Below, one piece after another: positions 18,221-26,345 of a stretch of 64,000 bases of DNA. Numbering within the stretch: the stretch's first letter is position 1; every line of letters begins with the position of its first letter. The position numbers and the translations under genes were made by a program. Below the pieces are notes generated by a model that saw only the letters and a list, made by a program, of their open reading frames with translations, had not been told where the DNA came from and ran no database searches. Origin of the DNA: a virus; the IMG/VR virus record IMGVR_UViG_3300025128_000017, positions 1-64,000 of that record; one strand, 5' to 3'.

Positions 18221-19311
18221 ATAATGTCCTCCGCAGTACCATCGTAATAATTACAGATACCTGTACACAAACCTTCCATCATTAAAGTTTTACAATTAGA
18301 ATAATTATAGTTACCAAAAACTATACTTTTAACTTGAGTTGTTGTAATATTTCTATCGAAATCAACCCAACCTTGTGCCTCACATATATTTACAATTTTA
18401 TTAGAATGTTCGTGTTTATCTTGTTCTGTTGCGTACTCAGGAGGAAACCAATATCTTAACCTAGCCGCTAAATAATTTGCTAAATGAAATCGTGCCCTAT
18501 GAGTTGGATTACCTTCACCTAATGCTGCTTGAGCAATACAAGGTAGTACTAGAATTTTATCAAGAGATACATCGGGTAAATCTATATTTCTTTTAGTTTT
18601 CGTGAAAGTCACTTTTTGTTTCTCAGGTATCATCAATTCAAATTTAATATCACCGTGTTTGATTGCACCACTTCTAGGTTCTTGTGCTAATTCTATCAAA
18701 TCATCGTGAGATAAATTCATTATTTCATCATGTTTCAATGGTATACTCCAACAACCTCTTTTTGTGTTATATGAATTGGGTATTCTAATCATACCAGCGG
18801 TATCAAATGCAACTGTAGGGTCGTTAGAAGGTAAATCTAATTCTTTATGTAATTTAACTAAATACTTTTTACCTGCATTTTTTATTCTACTGACTTCTAA
18901 TCCAGTGCTTGGTGTCAAAGTTTTATTCAGTGGAATCCAAATATGAAATCCACCCCCTGACATCCAAATATAGTGTTCATAATCATTTAATAAAAAATGC
19001 TGATGTAATCTTTTGACTTGTTCTTGTACAAATGCAAATTCAACTTCACGCCCTTTATTTCTGAAATCTTTACAATCGAAATCTAAGACAAAATGCCTTA
19101 TGATTGGTGTATTATAATCTACTCTGTGATGACGTGGTGCTTGTGTCGCTCTATAACCATAGGCTGTCATATATACATTACCGCTTCCGTTTTTACCTTT
19201 CCAATAGTTTGACAACTGTTTAGAATTATTTACTAATCTTCTAAATCCTTTATCACCATTAGAATCAATGTCTAATACTTCTCTAGGATAATCAAACTCT
19301 ATGAAACCCAT
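18217..19311 (-). CDS. Archaeo-eukaryotic primase with fused PriL-like Fe-S domain (364 aa)
   Basis: Makes primers for replication. The N-terminal catalytic part has the AEP motifs: VLDFDCKD (75-82, metal-binding DxD), SGGGFHIW (118-125, SxH) and FDTAGMIRIPNSYN (169-182). The C-terminal part (from about 255) has Cys258, Cys340, Cys349 and Cys353 in the context LPC...NC...GLCTGIC, the arrangement of the 4Fe-4S domain of the large primase subunit PriL. One polypeptide therefore seems to combine PriS and PriL-C functions. Start ATG is preceded by GTGATT. The catalytic call is firm; the Fe-S reading is inferred from Cys spacing. Confidence 0.88.
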   Translation of the reverse strand: MGFIEFDYPREVLDIDSNGDKGFRRLVNNSKQLSNYWKGKNGSGNVYMTAYGYRATQAPRHHRVDYNTPIIRHFVLDFDCKDFRNKGREVEFAFVQEQVKRLHQHFLLNDYEHYIWMSGGGFHIWIPLNKTLTPSTGLEVSRIKNAGKKYLVKLHKELDLPSNDPTVAFDTAGMIRIPNSYNTKRGCWSIPLKHDEIMNLSHDDLIELAQEPRSGAIKHGDIKFELMIPEKQKVTFTKTKRNIDLPDVSLDKILVLPCIAQAALGEGNPTHRARFHLANYLAARLRYWFPPEYATEQDKHEHSNKIVNICEAQGWVDFDRNITTTQVKSIVFGNYNYSNCKTLMMEGLCTGICNYYDGTAEDII

Positions 19312-19315
19312 CTAA

Positions 19316-19636
19316 TCACTTTTGCATTTTTTTGTATTTTAATAAAGCATTCTTTGAGCAATAATCTATACCTTCACTGTGTCCATGTAAATCAAACACT
19401 GCTGGATTAATCACAACATCTAATGCTTGAAACCCGCCATTGACATCGTCTTCAGTAAAAGCATCTAATGTAATTTGTTTACCGTTAAAAACTCTTATCA
19501 AAGGTCTTCTATTGCTACCCTTTTGTGTAAAAGATATATTTATTACAGGTTTTTCATTTTTTGTAAAATATTCATCTTTTTCCATATCGCTCATCATTAT
19601 CATCATTAAATCATTTTTTATTTTCATTTCATTCAT
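19316..19636 (-). CDS. Hypothetical protein (106 aa) in the replication operon
   Basis: The start chosen is the ATG that overlaps the nuclease stop as ATGA, rather than one ten codons upstream. The N-terminus is unusually Met- and Lys-rich (about residues 1-20). The rest predicts mixed alpha/beta (KPVINISFTQKGSNRRPLIRVF). No motif or family recognised. Sandwiched between Cas4-like nuclease and primase, so a replication or recombination accessory is likely but inferred. Confidence 0.6.
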   Translation of the reverse strand: MNEMKIKNDLMMIMMSDMEKDEYFTKNEKPVINISFTQKGSNRRPLIRVFNGKQITLDAFTEDDVNGGFQALDVVINPAVFDLHGHSEGIDYCSKNALLKYKKMQK

Positions 19637-20598
19637 AGTTTTATACCCCCGTTCCAAGATGGACACAAATCCATAAAGTCACACCAAGAACATAAATTCT
19701 CGTGCCTACAATACGACTTACATGTGTCCTTGTGTATTGGTGGAAATTCATTTTTAACATGTGCTTCAACAAGTTTTTTTATTCTATTATTAACTGTTCT
19801 AGGTGCATACTTTGTCTTCCTTGTACCTATTTCTTCTATCTCCCATTCTTTCTTTGTACCGTTTCTTACATCGCCATCAGGAAATTCCCACGCCCAATGT
19901 GTAACAGGTAGAAACTCTTCCATGTGACCTTCTTCTAATAACATTTTATAAAACTGCATTTCTGTACGCATACTTGTTGCTTTCTTTGGATTCCATTTAC
20001 CAGTTTTTAATTCCATAAGCACGAAGCCGCCTTCACTATCTGAAAAGATTCTATCAATGAAACCTTTCAGATGTACTGGATATTTTTTACCATTGACTTC
20101 AACTTCAATTCTAGCATGACCCTCTACTTCATTACCAACAGGCTTCCAATCTTTACCTTTAGTTACCAGTAATCTATCCCATTGCCATCTCAACCAAGTA
20201 TCAATAATTGTATCTTCACCATACATGTAAGGTGATGGTGGTTTTGGTATCACTGTTTTTAGTTTTTCATAACCAAGAAGATGTTTTTCTTCTTCTATTA
20301 ATTTCAATACTTCAGGTAAGACACTATCTACATTTTTCCAAAAGTATTCACAAACATCATGCACGTTTGTTCCTTTTATCATATGTTCAGTTTCTTGTCC
20401 CCTATGACCTAATATTTTAGTAAGATAATATTGATATGGACACCAGTTAAAATCACCAAGACTTGACTTAGTTATTCTAAGGATACCATCATCGTTAGGT
20501 TTCCAAGCATAACTGCTTTCTTCATACGATTTTATCATTTCCACATTAGCGTAATCAGAACTTTTCGTAAAAGATTCACCGTTTGGATTAAACTTCAT
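19633..20598 (-). CDS. Cas4/AddB-like PD-(D/E)XK Fe-S nuclease (321 aa)
   Basis: A RecB-family nuclease with an iron-sulfur cluster. The catalytic motifs are Asp182 (GFIDRIF), Glu196-x-Lys198 (LMELKTG) and a following QFY at 215-217. Cluster ligands are a lone Cys53 (NWCPYQYYL) and C-terminal Cys at 293, 297, 303, 306 and 312, one more than the minimal four. The layout matches Cas4-like 5'-3' exonucleases that resect DNA ends. No cas1 or CRISPR array is nearby, so the job is probably recombination-dependent replication or end processing. Confidence 0.85.
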   Translation of the reverse strand: MKFNPNGESFTKSSDYANVEMIKSYEESSYAWKPNDDGILRITKSSLGDFNWCPYQYYLTKILGHRGQETEHMIKGTNVHDVCEYFWKNVDSVLPEVLKLIEEEKHLLGYEKLKTVIPKPPSPYMYGEDTIIDTWLRWQWDRLLVTKGKDWKPVGNEVEGHARIEVEVNGKKYPVHLKGFIDRIFSDSEGGFVLMELKTGKWNPKKATSMRTEMQFYKMLLEEGHMEEFLPVTHWAWEFPDGDVRNGTKKEWEIEEIGTRKTKYAPRTVNNRIKKLVEAHVKNEFPPIHKDTCKSYCRHENLCSWCDFMDLCPSWNGGIKL

Positions 20599-20599
20599 A

Positions 20600-20770
20600 T
20601 TAATACCCCATATCCATTTTACTAGGAGTTATTCTAATATCCCCATTTTTAATTTTCATATACATCTCTACTGCTTCTTCTATACAATTATGACAAATCA
20701 TACCTTGACTACCGACAGTTTGCATTGCAATGGTAGTATTATACAGACTTGAACAACAACTACACTGCAT
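20600..20770 (-). CDS. Zinc-finger mini-protein (56 aa)
   Basis: A 56-residue protein with CSCC at residues 3-6 and CHNC at about 26-29, likely one zinc site, followed by a helical Glu/Met-rich tail. It ends just before the Cas4-like gene. No family recognised. Confidence 0.6.
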   Translation of the reverse strand: MQCSCCSSLYNTTIAMQTVGSQGMICHNCIEEAVEMYMKIKNGDIRITPSKMDMGY

Positions 20771-20926
20771 CTATTCTTCCTCCTCACACGTACATTTATT
20801 TAATTCCCATTCTTCTATTTTTAATTCATTACCTGTATAACCTTGACATAATTCACATTCTTCTAAATCACTGGCATCTACATCGAATGAATCAAAACCT
20901 ACAACCATATGATTTTCCAAACTCAT
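20771..20926 (-). CDS. Small acidic Cys-containing protein (51 aa)
   Basis: Start chosen at the ATG overlapping the stop of the upstream membrane protein (ATGA); a longer upstream extension would overlap that gene fully. Acidic, with CELC (about 32-35) and CTC near the end, then a Glu run. The Glu run comes from the GAGGAGGAAGAA ribosome binding site of the next gene. Possible zinc site; function unknown. Confidence 0.5.
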   Translation of the reverse strand: MSLENHMVVGFDSFDVDASDLEECELCQGYTGNELKIEEWELNKCTCEEEE

Positions 20927-21150
20927 TGTAAAAACCCCCAATTTTTGTAAGTCAAACCTTGTAAAGCAACGCCTGTAAATGTACCTATCACGAATGTTGG
21001 TACTGTGATAAACATGAAACTGATAAGTGCTGCTGAAGCCCATATCCAATGATGTAGATGATACTTTTCTGTTTTTAGAGAAGGTACTCTAGGCACTGCC
21101 CATTTTGCTAAGGCGAAACCACCCAACACCGATAGACTATACAACAACAT
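20923..21150 (-). CDS. Small membrane protein, two or three TM segments (75 aa)
   Basis: Start taken at the TAATG junction with the MazG-like gene. Hydrophobic segments lie at about residues 2-18 and 34-66 (WIWASAALISFMFITVPTFV), separated by a basic loop. Could be a holin-like or other early membrane protein, but its place among replication genes argues against lysis. No family recognised. Confidence 0.55.
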   Translation of the reverse strand: MLLYSLSVLGGFALAKWAVPRVPSLKTEKYHLHHWIWASAALISFMFITVPTFVIGTFTGVALQGLTYKNWGFLQ

Positions 21151-21332
21151 TACTTTTCCTCCATGATTAACTTTTGCAAGTATATGCACAAATCCATCGC
21201 TTCCTCTTGGGCATGAATTAACCATTCTTTACGAGATAAATCAGTTCTTTCCATTGTAGTGTTATATTTACTTTCACCTAACTTTGCTCTTGCTTCTATT
21301 TTCTTTATTACTATATCTTCAATCTCACTCAT
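21150..21332 (-). CDS. Small phage-type protein, MazG-like fragment (60 aa)
   Basis: The stretch YNTTMERTDLSRKEWLIHAQ then EEAMDLCIYLQKL resembles small phage proteins with the ERTDLS...W..HA.EE..D...Y pattern, which are related to MazG-like NTP pyrophosphohydrolases through the EE...D metal-binding helix. At 60 residues it is only a partial all-alpha bundle and would need to oligomerise. Coupled upstream of the membrane protein and downstream of the clamp. The nucleotide-hydrolase role is not certain. Confidence 0.55.
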   Translation of the reverse strand: MSEIEDIVIKKIEARAKLGESKYNTTMERTDLSRKEWLIHAQEEAMDLCIYLQKLIMEEK

Positions 21333-21334
21333 AT

Positions 21335-22093
21335 TTATTCCTCATGGTCTATTATAACAACTGTCTTTTCTGTTGTCTCTGTTGTTTGTTCTATTATCAG
21401 CACAGTAGAATCACCAAAGTGTATCTGTGCTGGTGTATTCGTATCTATCATACAGATACAAGGCAATAACCAAGCACCGAAATTAGACACTGCTGTGTGG
21501 TTTGGACCTTCTGCATTTTCAAGAGTTGCCGATGCAAATATAGATGCACCGTTTCTTTTGAAAGCATTCAGAACAAACTCATTCTCATCTGCATTTGCTT
21601 TAATTTGAAAATTTGAATCACTGGATATTAATTTACCCAATGATGATATTTTTACTATCTCATCGAAATTTACTGTGCCATGAACATCTAATGCCCCACG
21701 ACCAAAGTTCTGCCATTGATTTTCTCTTGATGCTTTTACTAATCTATCAAAAGTCGGCACTCTTTGAGAACTAATATTATCAAAACATGGTAATGTCATT
21801 TTCATGCTACCACATTGCAATGATAGCCTGTTACCTCTTCCTTGTTTTATTGTAACATCGTTTTTACATTTCTTCAAGAAAGCACTTGTCTTAGATAAAT
21901 CTGATACAACTAATTGCCCTGTTGATGTCGGAGTTACTGGTAATGTCTCTTTAAAAGAGAGGTAATGTGTCATGTAAGCAATCTTGAATGATATATCGTT
22001 TTCATTAACATGTAATATTACATCTGTTACATTTCCACCTAACATTGTTAAGTATCTAAGCCACTGTTTTGGTGGTAGTGTTAATTCAACCAT
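21335..22093 (-). CDS. Sliding clamp, PCNA-like (252 aa)
   Basis: Predicted DNA sliding clamp. Length (252 aa) and the alternating beta-alpha pattern fit PCNA, with an N-terminal half (LTLPPKQWLRYLTML), an interdomain connector near the middle and a C-terminal half (VNFDEIVKISSLGKLISSDS). The gene follows PolB directly and the clamp loader is in the same block. The start ATG lies just after the PolB stop; a longer N-terminal version would overlap PolB. Sequence conservation is weak, so the call depends on size, context and pattern. Magroviruses encode a PCNA homologue. Confidence 0.65.
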   Translation of the reverse strand: MVELTLPPKQWLRYLTMLGGNVTDVILHVNENDISFKIAYMTHYLSFKETLPVTPTSTGQLVVSDLSKTSAFLKKCKNDVTIKQGRGNRLSLQCGSMKMTLPCFDNISSQRVPTFDRLVKASRENQWQNFGRGALDVHGTVNFDEIVKISSLGKLISSDSNFQIKANADENEFVLNAFKRNGASIFASATLENAEGPNHTAVSNFGAWLLPCICMIDTNTPAQIHFGDSTVLIIEQTTETTEKTVVIIDHEE

Positions 22094-22094
22094 A

Positions 22095-24443
22095 TTACCA
22101 ATACTCCTTTGGTTTTTTGTCACCACAAGCAAAACCTAAATCCCAATCTAATACTTTGTAAATAGGTTCTAGTTTCTTACGAATAAATTTCTCTACCATT
22201 AAATCATAATCTAATGAAAAATCTTTGATTTCATCTGCATCACGGAATGACACTACATTAGTCGTAGGGAAACCTTCAGGTACACCGTTAACATACACCC
22301 ATTGACCTGAATCGCCTACCCTAAACGGGTCATTAGTAGCCATGTGTTCATTGTAATACAAAGCACCTTTAGCACCATTCGGTGGTACTCTATCATAAGA
22401 TGCTTTACCTAATCTACCATAGGGTGCTAAATCCTCAATACTTTTTTCACCTTTCCTCAAGGCTAAAGATATCGGTCTAATTTCTTTACTTACATCATTT
22501 TCTTCTGCACCTTCGCTTATCATTCGGAACATAGTACGTTGAATGTCTCTTGTTAAAGGAGATGAGTTGGCCGCTTTCAGACCATAGCCTGTAACTTTCA
22601 AATCACCTTTCTTAGACTCCGGCCAAGTTATGATACCAAAGTTTCTATTCTTGCTACTAGCAGTAGTCCAATAGTCAAAGAATGCTTCAAACTCCACATC
22701 CATTAATGGCAGTTCTAATTCAGTTCTAATAGTCTTATTGAGATGTTCTACCAATGGTGGAACTTCTTCAAATGGTGCTTGTATATAGCACGAATCTGTA
22801 TGACCTGCTAGTACAGTATAGCCTTGTCTTTCTGCTTCTGTCATTAGTAGTGTAATACTCTCTCTACCCATACTTGTAATAGCCGCCCCAACGTCAGGGT
22901 CAGTCCACATACCACCTATCGCTGCTTGGCTAATATAGCCATAGATTGCGTTGGTGGTAACTTTAACCGCTAATTGCATCATATCATTTTTGAATTTATC
23001 ATCTTCATTAGTGGCTTCTTTGGCTAACTTTTTATATTCTTTACGTAATAACAACATATCCTCTACTATACTGGGTAATATGCCTTTTTCATCTTGTTCC
23101 CATCTACTACCGTCAGGTAACTGTCTGATGTTACCTTCAGTATCAAACTTACTTCTCTTAGTTGTAGGACATAAATTTAGACATACTATCAGTATTGGAT
23201 ATAGAGATGCGAAATCAACAAGTGCGACATTCTGATGTCTACCTGCTTTAGTTTCTAATACATGTGCAGCAGTTAAAGAATCTCTTTGTCTATTGTACAT
23301 AGATGGTGCTTTCAAATCAGAATACCTACCGAACAATCCTCGAACATAATTAGTAACTCTATGAACAGATTGAAATCTTACTCCACAGAATTGTTGCATT
23401 GCAACTAAGAAAGGTATAGCATTTAGTTTCTCATCACATTGACGTAATAGTGTAGTATCTCTCAAACAATAATCTACAAATAAATCAAAGTGAGTGTACC
23501 ACCATGTGCGAACATCTAACTTGTTGCCATCCTCATCTTCATCAATCTTTCCACCTAAACCTAGTGCTTTGGCTATAGTATCTAATTTTCTACTCGGTAA
23601 TTGCCCTCTACCTGACTTAATCCATAGAGTTTCAAATCCTGAACCAGTCATACCTTTAGCAGCACTATCAAAGCACAACCTACCTTTGATTGGTTGTTGT
23701 GTTTCCTTGTAGCCATACTTAGCGTGAGGCTTTACAATTTCACCTATTGGTGACAATCTTCGAGGGTCAGGTAGTCTTTCCATCATTTTGGGGATGTCAG
23801 CCCAGTGACCAGCATGAGCAGTGAGTATATCGGGGTCACATTCTTCTAAATGGTCTAAAAATGCATTGCACATGTCAGTTTCATTATCATAAAGATATAA
23901 CATGTAACCGCCTTCTCTATCAATCCAATCGACAGTATGTTCTTGATTCTCTCTCCATGCGAAAACCACAGGGTGTTCAGCATGACTATCATCAATAGCC
24001 ATAACTGTTAGGAAGCCATCGTTTACATCCCACTCCAAATCGTAATACCAAATTCGTGGTACAAACTCAGGTATCTTTTCAGGATAGGTCTGCAATAAAT
24101 ATTGGTCTTCATATGGCATATCTGCTTCATATGTATCAATCTCTTTCTTGATATCCCAAAAAGCACGAGGGTTAGGTACAATCATTTTCTTCAATTGTTT
24201 ACCATCTAACCCTTCGGCTCTTTGTTCTTCATCTACATATACACCTTGATACCTAGACATCACTCTACCTAGTCTTCGAGGATTAGTATCAACAGGTATC
24301 CAACAATGTGGTTTCACATACTTGTCATCGTCAGGACTTATCATGTTCACGTACAAGTTACCATTGGCATCTCTTGTACGCTCATACAAATGAGGAAATG
24401 ATATCTCATCAAATCCATTTGGATAGTAATAGTCTATAATCAA
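22095..24443 (-). CDS. Family B DNA polymerase (782 aa)
   Basis: Replicative polymerase with intact proofreading and synthesis motifs. Exo I YYDLEWD (133-139), Exo II HAGHWADIP (210-218, divergent from NxxxFD), Exo III YCLRD (325-329). Polymerase motif A DFASLYP (410-416), motif B KVTTNAIYG (494-502), motif C HTDS (548-551, with His-Thr replacing the usual Gly-Asp-Thr context but retaining the two-residue DS core). Length is typical of archaeal PolB. The gene lies between RadA-like and PCNA-like genes in one transcript. It is the best marker for placing this virus by phylogeny. Confidence 0.97.
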   Translation of the reverse strand: MIIDYYYPNGFDEISFPHLYERTRDANGNLYVNMISPDDDKYVKPHCWIPVDTNPRRLGRVMSRYQGVYVDEEQRAEGLDGKQLKKMIVPNPRAFWDIKKEIDTYEADMPYEDQYLLQTYPEKIPEFVPRIWYYDLEWDVNDGFLTVMAIDDSHAEHPVVFAWRENQEHTVDWIDREGGYMLYLYDNETDMCNAFLDHLEECDPDILTAHAGHWADIPKMMERLPDPRRLSPIGEIVKPHAKYGYKETQQPIKGRLCFDSAAKGMTGSGFETLWIKSGRGQLPSRKLDTIAKALGLGGKIDEDEDGNKLDVRTWWYTHFDLFVDYCLRDTTLLRQCDEKLNAIPFLVAMQQFCGVRFQSVHRVTNYVRGLFGRYSDLKAPSMYNRQRDSLTAAHVLETKAGRHQNVALVDFASLYPILIVCLNLCPTTKRSKFDTEGNIRQLPDGSRWEQDEKGILPSIVEDMLLLRKEYKKLAKEATNEDDKFKNDMMQLAVKVTTNAIYGYISQAAIGGMWTDPDVGAAITSMGRESITLLMTEAERQGYTVLAGHTDSCYIQAPFEEVPPLVEHLNKTIRTELELPLMDVEFEAFFDYWTTASSKNRNFGIITWPESKKGDLKVTGYGLKAANSSPLTRDIQRTMFRMISEGAEENDVSKEIRPISLALRKGEKSIEDLAPYGRLGKASYDRVPPNGAKGALYYNEHMATNDPFRVGDSGQWVYVNGVPEGFPTTNVVSFRDADEIKDFSLDYDLMVEKFIRKKLEPIYKVLDWDLGFACGDKKPKEYW

Positions 24444-24451
24444 ACTAACAC

Positions 24452-25411
24452 CTACAATGTGCCATCGTTTAATTCAGGTAGTCCGTAGAAGATAGGTGCT
24501 TTACCTACTTCTGTTACTAAGACTGTCCTCTTCTGTCCTTGTAAACCTGCATCCGTTTTACTCTTTTCAAAAGAAGCAGTGAACCTTTGTATCAGGACAT
24601 TGCCTTCTTCATCGAGCGTATCTTCTCTTTCCATTTTAATGATTTGGAATAAGAAATTGTTGGTACTCTTTTCCCAAGCGGGCTTCCATGAAGCATTTGC
24701 CTCATTTGCACCAAGTGCATAATTAGTTAGAGACAAATGTGTTTCCATAAACACTTTAGTTCCTCTCTTTACTAATGCTCTACACAAAGATACTAACTGT
24801 TGGAATCTAGTTTTTCTTATGCTCCAATCCCACTGGCTGCCTACTCTTTGTCCATCTCCAGCACCTCTTACGTCCGATGCACTAATCGCATCGCTCGCCA
24901 ATCCTAAGTCGTTTATCCTCATATTATTAACACATACTGCATCCCATTGGTCTACACCAGTGATAAGTAAACCCCATATATTACCACTATTTTTTATAGC
25001 GAATTGCATTATTTGCATTACTCGATTGTGTGTAGCATCATAGTCAATAGCAGTTCTATTTCCTGTCATATATACATAAGGCTCAAAAGATTTGATACCA
25101 GTATTTTCAGGATAGAATGCACTTTTGTTAGCGAACCCACCACCGTCAAAATCTAGTAACCATAGTTGTTTAGGTTCTTCATTATCTTCCCAATACTTGT
25201 TGTAAGCAGCAGTCACGATAGCAGTTTTACAAGTGTTTTCGTGACCGATTATACCAGCAAAGGTATGTGTGTTCAACGTAGGTTGTTCTGCATCTAGTTC
25301 AGCCTGTAAAGCAGCAAAAGGGTCTGCTCTTTCATGGGCAGGTAGTTCTGCGTCTGCTAAGGTTTCTGCTAAGGCTTCTTGTGCCTTCTTAGTCTGTCCA
25401 AAGCCAGCCAT
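24452..25411 (-). CDS. RadA/Sak4-like RecA-fold ATPase (319 aa)
   Basis: Recombinase-type ATPase, probably mediating single-strand annealing or strand exchange in replication. The P-loop reads GHENTCKT (56-63): the Gly before Lys is replaced by Cys. Walker B is GLLITGVDQWD (147-157). Residues 170-215 (LGLASDAISASDVRGAGDG and KTRFQQLVSLCRALVKRG) resemble phage AAA_24/Sak4 proteins. The N-terminal 45 residues are Ala/Glu-rich and helical. Starts at TAATG with the upstream gene. A 27-nt stretch here is identical to part of a distant gene at 50878-50904. Confidence 0.72.
   Translation of the reverse strand: MAGFGQTKKAQEALAETLADAELPAHERADPFAALQAELDAEQPTLNTHTFAGIIGHENTCKTAIVTAAYNKYWEDNEEPKQLWLLDFDGGGFANKSAFYPENTGIKSFEPYVYMTGNRTAIDYDATHNRVMQIMQFAIKNSGNIWGLLITGVDQWDAVCVNNMRINDLGLASDAISASDVRGAGDGQRVGSQWDWSIRKTRFQQLVSLCRALVKRGTKVFMETHLSLTNYALGANEANASWKPAWEKSTNNFLFQIIKMEREDTLDEEGNVLIQRFTASFEKSKTDAGLQGQKRTVLVTEVGKAPIFYGLPELNDGTL
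24549..24575. repeat. 27-nt exact repeat, copy 1
   Basis: GCATCCGTTTTACTCTTTTC plus AAAAGAA, identical to 50878-50904. In both places it is read in the same frame on the minus strand as FEKSKTDA, although the host genes look unrelated. Confidence 0.85.
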
Positions 25412-26115
25412 TACTCTTCCTCCTCATTTGGGTCTATGACTTTACAATAAGTGCCGTATAACCAAAGAGGAATCTTCTCCTTAGTAACGGGGTCAACACT
25501 ACCTATTAGCAAACCTTGTTCACCTGCATCAGCCATTTCCATCATTTCCCTACGTGTAAGTGCTTGAATTATATCGCCTTCCCTATTCATGTATCTCATG
25601 AACGCTTTGTCATCAGTAAGTAAATGATAATCGTCAGGGTCAATCTCTACATGTTCACCAGTGTTTGGGTTCAATAACCTGTAAGCCCATATCTCTATCT
25701 CTTGTGTATCTCCACCTTCTAGTAAAACATCTTCCATTTTTATAAATTCAGGGAATGTATTGTAGGGATTCATGTCAATTAGTTTTGTACCATCTTTATC
25801 AGCCCAACTTTTAGCAATCTGTTTCTTTTCTTCAACTTCCATACGTTGTGCTTCTTCTAAAGTTGCTGGCGGCTCTTTCCATTCCGTATTCTTTTCATTA
25901 AGAGAATATCCTAAATCAAACATAACAGTTCGTATTCCATGCAATGTTTCAATACAAGCAGGGTGCTGTATTGCTTTCTGTAATGTCCACTCTTTAGTAT
26001 CTGTTTTCAAGAAAATTAATCCTGTTCCGTCAGGACTCCAAACACCGCCCAAAGGGGAATGTGCAAAATGTTCTTTCGCCCAATCAACAACTCTAGGGTC
26101 TGTCCAATTACTCAT
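25411..26115 (-). CDS. Hypothetical replication-block protein (234 aa)
   Basis: The start is the ATG with an 8-nt overlap into the upstream coiled-coil gene; earlier in-frame ATGs would overlap that gene heavily. Acidic protein of mixed secondary structure beginning NWTDPRVVDWAKEHFAHSP, with a helical Glu/Lys stretch near 95-125 and a C-terminal Glu run that comes from the next gene's GGAGGAAGAG ribosome binding site. Always adjacent to the RadA-like gene here, which suggests a functional link. No family recognised. Confidence 0.6.
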   Translation of the reverse strand: MSNWTDPRVVDWAKEHFAHSPLGGVWSPDGTGLIFLKTDTKEWTLQKAIQHPACIETLHGIRTVMFDLGYSLNEKNTEWKEPPATLEEAQRMEVEEKKQIAKSWADKDGTKLIDMNPYNTFPEFIKMEDVLLEGGDTQEIEIWAYRLLNPNTGEHVEIDPDDYHLLTDDKAFMRYMNREGDIIQALTRREMMEMADAGEQGLLIGSVDPVTKEKIPLWLYGTYCKVIDPNEEEE

Positions 26116-26335
26116 TTGATTCACCTTGCTCAGATTCATCAACGGGTGCTTGAACCTCAGCAAAGTCTGCTCTAAGAGCATTCATGAGTGTGTTTACATC
26201 GTTGGCAAATTGCTCTAATCTTCTCATGATTAGAAGTCTATTACCAGCAAGGTTACGCACCCTATCAAGTTCCGCTTTCAACATTATATTCTCTTGTTCT
26301 ACATTTATTTCTTGTTTATCATTATTTTCAGTCAT
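26108..26335 (-). CDS. Small coiled-coil protein (75 aa)
   Basis: Predicted continuous helix (residues 10-65, heptad-like NIMLKAELDRVRNLAGNRLL) with an acidic C-terminus. A GAGGTGA ribosome binding site precedes the ATG. Could act as an oligomerisation or adaptor protein for the neighbouring ssDNA-binding candidate. No family recognised. Confidence 0.6.
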   Translation of the reverse strand: MTENNDKQEINVEQENIMLKAELDRVRNLAGNRLLIMRRLEQFANDVNTLMNALRADFAEVQAPVDESEQGESNE

Positions 26336-26345
26336 TTATTTCACC

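Noticed and set aside
19633-20598. Cas4-like gene as sign of a CRISPR-Cas system
   Set aside because: No cas1, cas2, effector or repeat-spacer array in the window; replication and recombination neighbours explain the nuclease.
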